This document shows, one piece after another, positions 10,668-22,545 of a stretch of 64,000 bases of DNA (within the stretch, counting starts at the first letter, position 1; every line of letters begins with the position of its first letter). Below the pieces are notes generated by a model. That model worked only from the letters and a program-made list of their open reading frames with translations, did not search any database and had not been told where the DNA came from. Made by a program: the position numbers and the translations under genes. The DNA comes from Maea johnstoni. Lineage: Eukaryota > Annelida > Polychaeta > Spionida > Magelonidae. The DNA lies in contig OZ012687.1 of assembly GCA_963942565.1 (NCBI GenBank), positions 10,900,535 through 10,964,534 of the forward strand. Direction: 5' to 3'.

Positions 10668-10889
10668 GAGTTCAGGTTTCAAGCCCTCCTGTCATGTGCC
10701 TCTATCGCTATGCAAGGTTTCCATGCAGTGCTTCTGTCATGTGTCTCTCTTGCTGAGCAAGATTTTTAAGACCTCCTGTGGTCGGTATCTCAGGTTAAGG
10801 CCTTCCAAGTCTCTCTAGCTGAGCAAGGTTTTCAAGCCCTCCTGTCATGTGTCTCGTAGCTGAGCAAGGTTTTCAAGCCCTCCTGTCAT
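10668..10889. repeat. ~41-bp tandem repeat truncated by the assembly gap
   Basis: Five or so units are built on TTTCAAGCCCTCCTGTCATG, then TGTCTCT and GCTGAGCAAGG. The last units are nearly identical and run directly into the Ns, so the gap probably hides more copies. Confidence 0.75.
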
Positions 10890-11089
10890 NNNNNNNNNNN
10901 NNNNNNNNNNNNNNNNNNNNNNNNNNNNNNNNNNNNNNNNNNNNNNNNNNNNNNNNNNNNNNNNNNNNNNNNNNNNNNNNNNNNNNNNNNNNNNNNNNNN
11001 NNNNNNNNNNNNNNNNNNNNNNNNNNNNNNNNNNNNNNNNNNNNNNNNNNNNNNNNNNNNNNNNNNNNNNNNNNNNNNNNNNNNNNNNN
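10890..11089. other. Assembly gap, 200 N
   Basis: Exactly 200 unresolved bases, a conventional placeholder length rather than a measured one. Confidence 0.99.
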
Positions 11090-11330
11090 TACATGGTATA
11101 ATCAGTCCATAATCTTAGTTGGCCAGGGTTCTGGTGTTGGTGCCCTGCAGCACTTCTCTGCATACTGTGCTAATCACCGACCATGTAGGAAGTAATGACC
11201 CTGAATATGGAAGCGGGTCAATCACTTAATTAGCAGGCCCTGCTACCCTGTAGGTTCTTCACCGTCCAAACCCGCTTTTCAATCAGGCCCCTGCCCATGG
11301 TTCCACTTGATAAAGCTGGTGCACTCATAC

Positions 11331-11570
11331 TTAACCCATTTATATGCCTGAAGTGGCAAAAATAGTCTGACTCTTTTGGCGATATCTCTCTAACAAAAGC
11401 AGTTTTAAGAAAATATATAAAGTAGAAAGGTTCATATGAAATCCATCTACAACTCTCCTTGAAATATTTTTCAAAGTAACGCTTAATTCCAAAGTTATTT
11501 CCAAAAGTATCACAAGTCCAGACAACACCCATCAAGGAATCAAGGAAGCCTCCAGGCATGTGTGGGTTAA
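11331..11570 (+). mobile_element. Family A TTAA element (variant), complete
   Basis: It starts TTAACCCATT and ends GTGTGGGTTAA, with the variant internal words ATATCTCTCTAACAAAAGC and CAACTCTCCTTGAAATATT and the shared GTCCAGACAACA near the end. Its terminal TTAA (11567-11570) is also the first TTAA of the next copy. Confidence 0.6.
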
Positions 11571-11650
11571 CCCATTCATGTCTGTAGTGGCCAAAAAGTT
11601 CTGACAGTTTTGATGATATCTCTCAAAAAGCATCTTGTGAGAGATTGTAA
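11567..11650 (+). mobile_element. Family A TTAA element, 5' part only
   Basis: Starts TTAACCCATTCATGTCTG and shows the family A left half (GTGGCCAAAA, CTGACAGTTTTGATGATATC), then stops matching. It shares its first TTAA with the element before it. Confidence 0.5.
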
Positions 11651-11792
11651 TCGAGCTTTCAGTTACAGTTAGGATTTTTTTTTTCAGATTGTAAAATATG
11701 TTTCTTTTGCAATATATTTTGTTTTATTTCAGTTTTTACATTTTAAACCATAAGGGAGAGGTTCTAATGGATTGTTTTTTCTTCTATTTCAG

Positions 11793-11937
11793 TTTGGAAG
11801 TTTTCGGACTGTAAATGAAAGCTTCTTTATAGAACCTCAAGAGGCGAACCAACACGATGAGATTAGGAAATCTCATGTTGTGTGGCGCCACAAGCGAGAT
11901 ACCTCAGAATCTCCGCATCAGCATTGTGGAATTGAAG
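11793..11937 (+). CDS. ADAMTS-family metalloprotease, next propeptide exon
   Basis: A 145-nt exon sits between a strong acceptor (CTTCTATTTCAG) and the donor GAAG before GTAGGC. It continues the phase-0 join from 9767, so the protein reads SLCHSL then FGSFRTVNESFFIEP. That matches the family pattern in which a Cys-bearing strand leads to an F(I)EP motif. Later residues give HVVWRHKR, a furin-type R-x-K-R site, and HCGIE, where the cysteine is in the place of the family's conserved prodomain cysteine. The exon ends in phase 1. The next expected exon, opening the catalytic domain with its later HExxH zinc site, was not found in the remaining 52 kb. Confidence 0.85.
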
Positions 11938-12235
11938 GTAGGCAAATTAATTTACAGAATCAATAGTTGAAAATTGTTAGATAGCTAGCTTCAAGTGGAA
12001 GCAACTTTTGTTTTGTTACAGGCATTGCAACAATGTTCTCTTTCAGACCATATACGTTATACAGAAGGCTAAAATTCTGATTAAAATGTTCATTAGCCAG
12101 GTGTCATAAAACGTTTTGAGGGGTTGTGAAATATTTAGATAGAGACAATTTGCATCGTTGTACTTTTTAATGATTGGATAAACCCCATTCCATGGAAATT
12201 ATTGTCCAAGTTGACCCATGGTTGCCAATGTGCCA
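11938..12235. other. Intron, no recognisable feature
   Basis: AT-rich sequence following the donor at 11938. Nothing identified. Confidence 0.5.
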
Positions 12236-12400
12236 TATTTAAATGTGTGGCTTTCAGTGAGGTGCTGTGGTCGGGTTCTGGTGCCCCTTGTCAGCTCCCT
12301 TCTCTAGGTTCAAATCTCAGTTGGGGCCATGTTAGAAAGTTGCAAGTGACTTTGGGTTAAGCAGCGGTTATCGCCTTTTCCTCTAGACACCACTTATAAT
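12236..12400 (+). mobile_element. tRNA-like SINE copy
   Basis: Contains a B-box-like GGTTCAAATCTCAG, followed by GTTGGGGCCATGTTAGAAAG and GTGACTTTGGGTTAA. The same order (B box, then GTTAC-AGCGACTTGGGGTTAG, then a C/T-rich stretch) recurs at 32524-32660. That makes it a dispersed repeat with an internal RNA polymerase III promoter remnant rather than a tRNA gene. Confidence 0.5.
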
Positions 12401-12859
12401 GCGTTGATCACAATTTATCCTAGCTATGACAGAAAAAGTGATGATGATCGAAACTCCCATGTTCTATGCTTGTTCATCAAAGACACCCTGGAACCACGGA
12501 GCACTGTATCATCGAAGCATCAGTTCCTAACCATTCTCCACCATCACACGGCCGGGGGAAGAGTAAATTCGGCAGCCGAGAGCAGTCGTAAGATTGATTC
12601 ATTGCGCAGGGCGATAGAATCAACTGCTTGTGGCTTTTGCGGTAACTTGCATGTTTTACAGCCGAAACACAGGCTGGAAGATGGATGCTCTGTCAGGTTG
12701 TCAGACATATGGCCCTCGCAGCGAGGAGGGACCATACATTGGTGCATGCTGAGAGTACCGGGATCACGCCAGATCTGTTCCTGCAGCAGCAGAAGCAGTA
12801 GCTGTAGCCTGGTTCTCAGACCGAGGTACAATAATTGTCGTCTGTACCTGTGCTTCTTT

Positions 12860-13005
12860 CGATGATAACTTTGGAATCGAGAAGGATATTACAAAATATT
12901 TGAAAGAGAGTTGTTGGTAATGTTCTGAATAACATTTCTCCTTCAGATAATTTCTGATCTTTCCCTTTGCTTGGAAGATTTCATAAAAATTGTCAAGCTG
13001 CATTT
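12860..13005 (-). mobile_element. Family A TTAA element, partial, reverse
   Basis: Reverse-orientation match to the inner part of family A (AAATATTTGAAAGAGAGTTG, CATTTCTCCTTCA, then TTTCATAAAAATTGTCA). The outer ends and TTAA are not preserved. Confidence 0.5.
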
Positions 13006-13149
13006 TTGCTGGGATAGCTATATGTTATATAGGTTTGATGTCTCTATTGAACTATAGATGGCAGCATACTTATCAGAGATTGGAGTTGATAATCAAACAC
13101 AGCTCTAGTGGCTCACCATGTGGATTGAAACTGATCTAAAACTGCTCTT

Positions 13150-13380
13150 TTAATCTGTTAATATTTAGAGTTGCAAAAGGCAGCCTGACACTTTTGAAGA
13201 AATCTTGTAGGCAAAAGCAAATTTGGGAAAATATTTGATGGAGCAATGGTATTGAAAACATTACCAACAACTCCCCTTCAAATAGTTAGTGAAAGCAATC
13301 TTGATTAAAAATTTATCATCAAAAGTCTCTTAGATCCAGACAACACTTTCTAGAGGAAATTTTCAGCATGAATTGGTTAA
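13150..13380 (+). mobile_element. Family A TTAA element, diverged
   Basis: Family A body (GGCAGCCTGACA, CAACTCCCCTTCAAATA, AGATCCAGACAACA) with eroded ends; the 3' end is still GAATTGGTTAA. Confidence 0.6.
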
Positions 13381-13627
13381 CCCAGACTTGCTGCAAGTCT
13401 ACAGCAGCAGCAGAAATTCCAGGCTTTTCCCAGGTTCGTGCTGGCCAATATTTGCCTTGGCTTCCCAGTCACTACCTCTTGAGATCCCCCAGCTGTGTTC
13501 TGTAGTGATTAAAGCCGGATTTGGAGTAAGGAAAAACATACTGACTTATCGAGAGACGGTGCGCCTGCAGTTTTTACGGCAAGTGTAGCTTGTCTGTCTG
13601 CACCGTAACACGGATGTTCACTGTGCT

Positions 13628-14560
13628 GCCCCTGAGGTCTCCCTGACAGCAGCGCAAGAGACCGCTACCTACATAGATGCACCCGCACCCACCCCTCCCC
13701 TTGAGGTTTGGCTGACAGCAGCGTAAGAGACCGCTACCTACATAGATGCACCCGCACCCACCCCTCCCCTTGAGGTTTGGCTGACAGCAGCGCAAGAGAC
13801 CGCTACCTACATAGATGCACCCGCACCCACCCCTCCCCTTGAGGTTTGGCTGACAGCAGCGCAAGAGACCACTACCTACATAGATGCACCCACCCTGCCT
13901 GTACCTGCACACGCACCCGCCCCTGCCCCTGAGGTCTGCCTGACAGCAGCGCGAGAGACCACTACCTACATACATGCACCCGCACCCACACCCACACCCA
14001 CCCCTCCCCCTGAGGTTTGGTTGACTGCAGCGCAAGAGACCACTACCTACATAGATGCACCCGCCCCGGCCCCTGCCCGCACACGCACCCGTCCCTGCCC
14101 CTGAGGTCTGCCTGACAGCAGCGCGAGAGACCACTACCTATTTAGATGCATCCGTACCCGCACCCGCCTCGGCCCCTGCCTGTACCTGCACACGCACCCG
14201 CCCTGCCCTTGAGGTCTGCCTGACAGCAGCGCGAGAGACCACTACCTACTTAGATGCACCGGTACCCGCACCCGCCCCGGCCCCTGCCCGCACACGCACC
14301 CGCCCTGCCCCTGAGGTCTGCCTGACAGCAGCGCAAGAGACCACTACCTACTTAGATGCACCCGCCCCGGCCCCTGCCTGCACACGCACCCGCCCTGCCC
14401 CTGAGGTCTGCCTGACAGCAGCGCAAGAGACCACTACCTACATAGATGCACCCGCCCCGGCCCCTGCCCGTACCTGCACACGCACCTGCCCCTGCCCTTG
14501 AGGTCTGCCTGACAGCAGCGCAATAGACCACTACCTACATAGATGCACCCGTAAGGGAAA
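13628..14560. repeat. GC-rich minisatellite, ~11 units of about 65-110 bp
   Basis: A conserved core (GAGGTCTGCCTGACAGCAGC, then GAGACCACTACCTACATAGA) is followed by a variable-length CCCGCAC/CCCGGCCC spacer. Both strands are open for more than 400 nt. That is expected from a long-period repeat poor in stop words and is not evidence for protein. The GC content stands out in this AT-rich region. A short family A end remnant (to about 14590) follows it. Confidence 0.9.
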
Positions 14561-14590
14561 TTCGTTAGGGAAATTCTAAGCATTTATGGA

Positions 14591-15039
14591 TGGATGTCAT
14601 TGGACCTCACTTGGTACATTCTTCATCCGAATTCTATAATAAATAAGGTAGCTGCATCAATCATATCTATGCAAGGCAGCCTGAAACACAAACAAACAAA
14701 TGTGTAACTAATTGGAAATCATCCTGCCAGCGAAGATACCGTCAACAGCAGGTTGGCGTAGGACGAGTGGGTATGAAAGAAGGGTGCATTGAGAAGGGGG
14801 TGTTGTGGGTGTTTAATTGGGCACAGAAGTGGGGTTATGAGGGTTTACATCAGTTGGACAGTGGACCGGCATGGTGTGTATGGGGTTACATCATGTTAGG
14901 CCCCCACACCCCGCCCTGTAACAATGATCTTTACCAATGATTAGAGGCTTAGGGCATTTCATAGCGGTCACTCATAAGATCACTTATCACCTTCTGACCA
15001 CTGGTCACCACTGGTCAGCGACTCAGTCTGGACACATAA
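14591..15039. other. Intron/intergenic, no recognisable feature
   Basis: G-rich and C-rich simple patches only. Confidence 0.4.
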
Positions 15040-15275
15040 ACAGTACACAGGGCAAGAGGATGGGTGGACAAGATTTGGGGGGTGGGGTTTGTTTTCTTTT
15101 TGGGAGATAGGGTTTCAACAAAATCATGGAAAAGTGCTGTTTTCATCATGAGAACAGTTGACCATGGATTGTATGTAACCCCCTCACACCCACCCTTCCC
15201 TGGCCCCAGGGTCTCATCCAGGATTTGAAGATGCCAGTCTAAAACAGTAACCACTACATTGCTGACCATCCAGCT
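15040..15275 (-). mobile_element. Possible tRNA-like SINE, reverse
   Basis: Read on the minus strand from 15272, GGATGGTCAGCAATGTAGTG resembles an A box region, and CATCTTCAAATCC about 30 bases on resembles a B box. The rest does not clearly match the copies at 12236 and 32524, so this may be a different family or chance. Confidence 0.3.
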
Positions 15276-15934
15276 TCAGCTACATCAGCTACTTCAAATC
15301 CTTACACCAACTACATTTCAGAGCCTATTGTGTAAAATCATAATTTGCAATTTAATCTTCAGCCATGTGATAAAAGATTGTTTGTTTAGAAAATATTTGG
15401 TTAGAAAGATGTACATGCCCTGCCCTGGCCTCTAGATATACCCATGATTGGGGTTGTAATATTAGAAGGGTGTTGGCACTCAAAGTATGAATAAATTAAT
15501 ATGATTGCAGTATCTCCATATTGGAAGATATGGTCACATGACTTTCATCATTATCAATACATAATTGCAACTACGTGCATGAATTAAAGTTATTTTAGCA
15601 TCTAAATATTTACCGCCAAAATTTTTGGCACTCCGGGTATGAATGGGTTAAAATCGCCTTTAAAACTCCTATAGATTATATGACAAGGTCACATGACCTT
15701 CACATGGCTGTGTGGTCGCTACGCTGTGACACGGTGACAGCCTGTGGTAGGACCTATTCCGGTGGTGACATGGAACTGTTTCCTGTGAATCATGTGTCCA
15801 CTTTTACAAAAGCAAGTCTTGTCCAGCTCCAAGACCACCATCTCCTTCCCTCCCCGGCTAACAACATCCTGGAAGTGACTTCATGTTACTTAACCCTTAA
15901 CTCACTGTGAAATGAGTATGTGGCCATGGTTGTG
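15276..15934. other. Intron/intergenic with a TTAA-element remnant
   Basis: At 15620-15652 the reverse end of a family A variant is visible (GGCACTCC..GGTATGAATGGGTTAA). Slightly downstream is a perfect inverted pair of AGGTCA half-sites two bases apart (15686-15699). Nothing else identified. Confidence 0.4.
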
Positions 15935-16120
15935 GCATGGTTTGGGGTATATCTTGAAAATTGTGGCCAGGAATTCTGTTCGAATGGATAGGTTGATTTT
16001 TACGTAGAGGTGGTCACATGATTTAGGGAATTTCTCGAAAACAAGGGCAAAAACATGTTTGGATGGACAGGTTGGTCACATGATCCGGGGTATATCTGAA
16101 ATATGGGCAGGAATTCTTAG
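15935..16120. repeat. ~75-bp tandem duplication
   Basis: Two to three diverged units share GGTATATCTTGAAAAT, GGATAGGTTG and GTGGTCACATGAT. Confidence 0.5.
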
Positions 16121-16187
16121 GAAATACTTGGTATTCCCAGCTTTATTTCGGTAAAGGGTGGTAGTTTGTTTGTCTCGTGTCATGCAG

Positions 16188-16600
16188 GGCTGGTGCCATC
16201 CGTGTTAAATGATTGTTGCTGATAGTATAAAGGGTAAAGCGCCCCTTTCGTAACCCTCCATTAAGCCCATATAGGTGGGAGGGTCTGCACCCACAATCAC
16301 ACCTTGTGATATATAATTAACTAGAATGTACCTGTCATTGGTGATTCGTGATATCAGTTTGTCTGGGAACATGCTGGGGTGGTGCCACCTATGTTTAAAA
16401 ACCTGCATTATGCAATGAATTGTGCCTGGTGATATATTGGGTCCTCTATTGTGAATCCTATATAACACTTTATACACAGGATGGGCTATACCCATAATCA
16501 AACTCCACAATGTGTAATTATCAGGAAAACCTACCCAATGTGGGCTAGCCCATTTCTGGACGAACGCTATGGATGTATACTCTAACAGATAGTAAACAAG
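16188..16600. repeat. Diverged ~190-bp duplication
   Basis: The block beginning GCTGGTGCCATCCGTGTT recurs at about 16374 as GCTGGGGTGGTGCCACC..GTTT, with weak similarity following. A 133-codon minus-strand frame (16205-16606) spans it but is not recognisable as protein. Confidence 0.35.
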
Positions 16601-17642
16601 ATACAACCGAATACAAAAACCATCTGTACATGACAGTTTAGTGTCTGTGTCCTGTACGGAGGAAAGAGAGAGGATGTGTTCATTTAGTAATACATGTACT
16701 TCTGAGAATTAAGTGCATATCTTTTCTCATCCCTTTTTCAATGGGAAGGACATTAGAACATGTGCTTCTAGGTTTTCTGCTGACGTCATATCTCTCGTTT
16801 GGAGCCCCTATCCTGATCTTTCACTAACCTAAGGCACTGGCAGTGTGTGTGTACCGGCTTAACCTTGGAATCTAGATATGCCGGAACTTGATAGATTTAT
16901 TAGCTATAATATCAAGATAATCACATGTATATGATCACTAGCCGACCACAGAGAGCTTGACCTACCAATGATAACCCTGGCCGCCCGCAGGACGGGCAAG
17001 AAAAAACTACCTCAAAGGAAGGGGAGCGGTATATTTTGGTACTGAGACACACTTTTCCACTATGTGCCCGCTTCATTTATTAAGCATGTTATTCAAAAAA
17101 ACAATGGGAATTGTTTGTAAACACGAGTTCTACTGAGAATGTAATCAGTTCTTAAAAATGACTACAAGTGTTTTTCATACTGTGTGGTTTTCTAAAGGCT
17201 CTAAAGGAACCCTCATTCTATGTATCATACTAAATATAGTTTCAGTGAAAATGACTTAATGTTGAAGAAATTACCCTATTTACGATAAAACTATTACTAT
17301 TATGGAATGGTATATATCTTTGTAATGATATACCATTAAGGATATTTAATGATATATCTTTGTAGAGAATAATGACCTTTTCAGGAAGTTATACTTATCA
17401 CATTTTAGGACATACTTTGTAGACTCACAACATGGACTCAAAATCGTTATATAGGTAAGAATAGCTCAACTTTTCTAGATCAATGTACAAGTCATGTTTT
17501 GAGTGCAGCTTTTGGTGGGGAAGAAGTGGTTGTATGTAGTAATCCGGATAACTGGGGCACGGCGGAGTCAAGGGGCCATATTTTGGCACATTTTGCATGC
17601 TCGAGTGCGTTTGTGATAGTTTGAGAATGAAGTGTGCGTCCC
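16601..17642. other. Intron/intergenic, no recognisable feature
   Basis: AT-rich single-copy-looking sequence. Nothing identified. Confidence 0.45.
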
Positions 17643-17650
17643 GGTGTGTA

Positions 17651-18076
17651 TAGGGCTCTCACGAATACAGTAGGTGGTGAATACGAATGTATTCACGACT
17701 ATAGGGTCACGAATACGAATGCTAATATTCGTAGAATGGTAGCGAACGATCTGAAAACCAGAGCGCCATTTTACCTTATAAGGACAGGAACGGTCCCCAA
17801 ATTCAACCGGTATCAACCGGTATAAGTAATCGTGCGCCCACCGGCATAAGTAATCGTGCGCCCAGAACGTAAAATGGAGGCACTTCAAAACTCAGCGCAC
17901 TCAGCGCTGCTGATTTGAAGTGATTTCCTCAACTTCTATGGCCGCAAACAGGTAGGGCTTTTCATTTTTGTGTATATTCGTCTGCATTCGAATATACAAA
18001 TGCGTATATTCGAATACTATTCGCATCGCGGCAATCCGCGGTGCAGCGACTATACGAGTGTATCGCGGGAGCCCTA
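17651..18076. mobile_element. hAT-like nonautonomous element with exact 8-bp target duplication
   Basis: The element starts TAGGGCTCTCACGAATACA; the reverse complement of its end is TAGGGCTCCCGCGATACA. GGTGTGTA flanks both sides (17643-17650 and 18077-18084), a perfect 8-bp duplication as hAT transposases make. Internal arms hold many inverted copies of ATTCGAATA/ACGAATACG words. At 426 bp with no transposase frame, it is a MITE. The intact duplication and good inverted ends suggest it is younger than most elements here. Confidence 0.8.
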
Positions 18077-18194
18077 GGTGTGTATATATGTACACTTTGT
18101 ACAATCAACACACAGGGATCACCTTTCTTTATCAGACACTGCGACCTTGAGTACCCACTCCCACTATGATCAACATTCCCTCCGATTAGGGCCC

Positions 18195-18515
18195 TACCGT
18201 ACCATATACAGTACGTGCCGTACCATACAGTACGTGCCGTACCATACAGTACGTGCCGTACCATACAGTACGTGCCGTACCATACAGTACGTGCCGTACC
18301 ATACAGTACGTGCCGTACCCTACAGTACATGCCATACCATACAGTATGTGCCATACCATACAGTACTTGCCATACCATACAGTACTTGCCATACCATACA
18401 GTACTTGCCATACCATACAGTACGTGCCATACCATACAGTACTTGCCATACCATACAGTACTTGCCATACCATACAGTATGTGCCTTATCATACAGTATG
18501 TGCCATGTACCATAC
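18195..18515. repeat. 19-bp minisatellite, about 17 units
   Basis: Unit CCGTACCATACAGTACGTG. The first seven or so units keep CGTGCCGTACC, while later ones change to CTTGCCATACC or TATGCCATACC, so the array has a left and a right sequence variant. Because 19 is not a multiple of 3, all frames read similar peptides; none is credible as protein. Confidence 0.95.
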
Positions 18516-18971
18516 TGTACTTTCGAGTTGATGTCCCTGCTCTGAGCTCTCTTTGAATCATGTGTTGGTTGAGATCTGAGTACTCTCACTAATTCTCCCT
18601 CTAAACTTTGCTTTATCAGATTGTATCATCGAAAATGGTTGGGCCTTCATTGGTTGATCCAGGGATTGAAGGATTTTTAACCCTTTTGCGCACATGTTTA
18701 CCCTTAGAAATTTGTTAACCTTTTAACTATCAAAAGAGGTATTTGAAGGAATTCTTTATTAATATTAGTGTATAGCATGGACAACTTTTAATAATCGGTA
18801 TGACAATTCCACTTTACTGCTATAAAAAGCTAATCATATAGGAATTAAGTGAGGTAAGATTGTGCTTCTGGTTGGGGGAGAGGACTTGAGAGGGATTCAT
18901 TCAAATCCTAATTTGAATTTCATACAGTTTTCATACATTTGGCTCTCATAAAATAGTATTTTTAAGATACA
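18516..18971. other. Intron/intergenic, no recognisable feature
   Basis: Only TTAACCC-type fragments of the TTAA elements (about 18679) are visible. Confidence 0.4.
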
Positions 18972-19068
18972 TAAAATGGTACTATTAAAAGACATAGAAT
19001 GGTACTATTAAAAGACATAGAATGGTACTATTAAAAGACAGAATGGTACTATCAAAAGACATAAAAGA
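18972..19068. repeat. ~24-bp tandem repeat, four units
   Basis: Unit AATGGTACTATTAAAAGACA with small length changes. Confidence 0.85.
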
Positions 19069-19244
19069 AAGACGGCTGCTTGATGTAACACTGAGTGCAG
19101 TTGTTGATCTTCTACTTGTTGTGAGAAAGAAATGCAAGCTGAGAGAAAAAGTGCTCTGTACTCAGCGCAGTAAGCATGAGCTGTCGCCATAGCCTAGTTG
19201 AATGTACTGCTTGTTTATGTGTGTTGCACAAGAACGAAAATGAT

Positions 19245-19445
19245 GAATTTTTCAGCCTCTATGTCAAAAGTGTTTAGAATTTTTCAGTCTCCATGGGATG
19301 AGAGTGAAAGGACTTTTTCTATCTCCTTGTCATGAGAGTGTCTAGACTTTTTCAGCCTCCATGAGTGTTGAAGCTTTTTTAGCCTCCATTCCATTAGAAT
19401 GTATAGACTTTTGAGCCTCCATGTCATGAGAGCATCATAGATATA
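19245..19445. repeat. ~45-bp tandem repeat, about five units
   Basis: Units built on TTTTTCAGCCTCCATGTCAT and GAGAGTGT.TAGACTTTT, moderately diverged. Confidence 0.75.
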
Positions 19446-19872
19446 TTTCTACCTTCCCACCAGAGAAGCACTTGGCTTCTCACCCTTAATACATTTTCAA
19501 GGCCATCAAAGATTTTTACGGTTTTAATATCATTTTGTGTTTAAGCCTTCTCATCATGATACTGTGATGAACTTTTTAAACTCTATAAACAGGAAAGACA
19601 AGCGTTTTTCAGACTTTATGCTGAGAGAGCATACTAACAGGGTTTTCACCCTCCATCTCTGGAGAGTGTATCAGACAGGAAACCGTGCCATCGAAGGCGA
19701 GGGTTGGCCAACGTTTCCTGTTGAATGTAAGAAACAGTTGTTCCGACGTGCGAGCTCTCCTGCAGGGGAGGAGGGTTTATGGTGTGCGCTTGGAGGTAGT
19801 AAAAGCAAGTCGTAAAGTACATCAGCTGATGCCTTATGGAAGCTAAAACCAGGCATTAACTACCAACACTCT

Positions 19873-20134
19873 TTAACCCATTCAGCCCTGCAGCAGACCA
19901 CCCCCCAACAAAAAAATTCTCTCTTCTTTCTTTACAAATGCATTTTTGAAGACGTTGAAGAAGAATTGTAAACCACTACCCAACCTACAGCTCTACTTCG
20001 AATATATTCATTTTTTGAATATATATAAATATTTTGTGATTATTTAATTCGTTCCTGAATATTTTTGCAAACCGTTATACACAGTAGCATCCCAATGACA
20101 TTTTTGGTAGGAACTCTGTGCATTTATGTGTTAA
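19873..20134. mobile_element. TTAA element, strongly diverged
   Basis: Starts TTAACCCATTCAG and ends CATTTATGTGTTAA; the interior is only loosely like family A. Its last TTAA is also the first of the following element. Confidence 0.45.
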
Positions 20135-20350
20135 CCCATTCACATCTGGAGTGTATACATCTGGGCTGACATGTATGGAAATATCACAATTACAGTGTAA
20201 TATGTCCTGAATTATTTGACTGAAAGTCGTTGCTTCTGTTGGGTAGAGCAATTTTTCTTGGAATATTTTTCAATTTTTATTCGCCTTGATAATTTGATTT
20301 ATGTTTTAAGTTATCAGAGCTTTAATGGAATCCAGATGCAAATGGGTTAA
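20131..20350. mobile_element. TTAA element, diverged, abutting the previous one
   Basis: Starts TTAACCCATTCACATCTGGA and ends CCAGATGCAAATGGGTTAA; the ends pair as an inverted repeat. It lies just upstream of the GA array. Confidence 0.5.
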
Positions 20351-20369
20351 TAGATATTTCTCCCTCCCA

Positions 20370-21114
<745 letters not shown>

Positions 21115-21295
21115 GGTGTGTGTGTGTTGACTGGGGGTTATGTTTTATGCAGTTTACCCTATAGTGTATGTAGGTGTTCCTTGAATGTTTTGAAGCAGAT
21201 TGCCCTATATTGTGTGACAGTGTGTGCGTGTGTTCTTTGAATGCTTTTCTTAGCAGTTTAGCCTATGCTGTATAGTGCGAGTGTTATATGAGTGG
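21115..21295. repeat. ~65-bp tandem repeat, three units
   Basis: Each unit has a GTGTG run, a TTGAATG box, then GCAGTTTACCCTAT..TGT, with moderate divergence. Confidence 0.6.
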
Positions 21296-21364
21296 CTGCC
21301 GTTGAGGTGAGCCATGTGTGTGTAGGTTTGTTGCCTCAGGGATGAGTGCATGACCTTATGCAGG

Positions 21365-21833
21365 GTATTCCAGGGTAGTGGTAGTAGTAGCCCAGGGTAG
21401 TGGAGGAGAGCTTACCCCAGCAGTCCACATGGTCCATGTCTGTTTCCATCAACTAACTAGGTTATCAGCGGCCCTGCCCCACCACCACTGGTGCCCGTAC
21501 TACTAATACACACCTAGCTAGCCCCGCTGCTGACACTGCTGGTATTACTACTGCTACTGCTGCTGCTGCCACTGCTGATATTACTACTGCTACTGCTACT
21601 GCTGCTTCTGCCACTGCTGATACTACTACTACTGCTACTGCTGCTGCTGCCACTGATATTGCTACTGCTGCTGCTGCTGCTATTACTGCTGCTACTGCTA
21701 CTGCTACTACTACTGCTGCTGCCACTGCAGATATTGCTACTACTGAGGCCACTACTGATACTACTACTGCTACTGCTACTGCCACTTTGGATACTACCAC
21801 TACTGCATCTAGAACTTCTACTCCTCCTACTCT

Positions 21834-21905
<72 letters not shown>

Positions 21906-21987
21906 CACTACTACCACTACCATTACTACCATTACTACCATTACTACTACTACTACTACTACTATACTAGTACTGCTACTACTGCTG

Positions 21988-22054
<67 letters not shown>

Positions 22055-22110
22055 CACTACCACTTCTATTATTATTACTACTGCTGCTGATGCTGCTACT
22101 ACTACTTAAA
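21365..22110. repeat. Compound CTA/CTG trinucleotide array
   Basis: About 740 bp of ACT/CTA/CTG/CCA triplets: interrupted CTG-rich first half, then two long pure CTA/ACT runs (about 21835-21905 and 21985-22050). All long leucine, threonine and valine frames here are repeat artefacts. Confidence 0.95.
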
Positions 22111-22324
22111 TGTTATTTCAAACATATAATTGGATAGTTTTCACCCCAAATACAAATCGCATGACATTGTATTATAAAGATATTATGCAATAAGTAAATA
22201 CATGTTTATGGTTGTAAACTGGGTATATCAATTGTGGTCTCCCTGGACCTGAGGCACCCAGTTTCTAAATACTGGCTAAGACCCTGTTGTTGTTTTGGTA
22301 GTAGGTGTTTGGTCAGGTGCTGCA

Positions 22325-22326
<2 letters not shown>

Positions 22327-22413
<87 letters not shown>

Positions 22414-22430
22414 ATAGAGAGAGAGAGGGA

Positions 22431-22477
<47 letters not shown>

Positions 22478-22545
22478 AGAGAGAGGGAGGGAGGAGAGAG
22501 AGAGAGAGGGAGGAGAGAGAGAGAGTGAGAGAGATAAAGAGAGAG
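22327..22545. repeat. (GA)n array with GGGA interruptions
   Basis: About 40 pure GA units, then a degenerate GA/GGGA region. Confidence 0.97.

Larger units (their letters stand above)
9768..11792 (+). other. ADAMTS intron between propeptide exons
   Basis: It is bounded by GTAAGT at 9768 and TTCTATTTCAG ending at 11792, in phase 0 on both sides. It holds a TA array, a 41-bp tandem repeat, the assembly gap, and two abutting TTAA elements. The intron's true length is unknown because the gap is a fixed 200 Ns. Confidence 0.75.

Noticed and set aside
12404-12865. 153-codon plus-strand frame (and a 95-codon minus-strand frame) just downstream of the ADAMTS exon
   Set aside because: It overlaps a SINE-like sequence at its start, shows no ADAMTS catalytic motif, has no convincing splice sites, and the peptide looks random.
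18078-18561. Long overlapping frames through the 19-bp minisatellite
   Set aside because: All frames read the same short repeated peptide because the unit is not a multiple of three; no sign of real coding.
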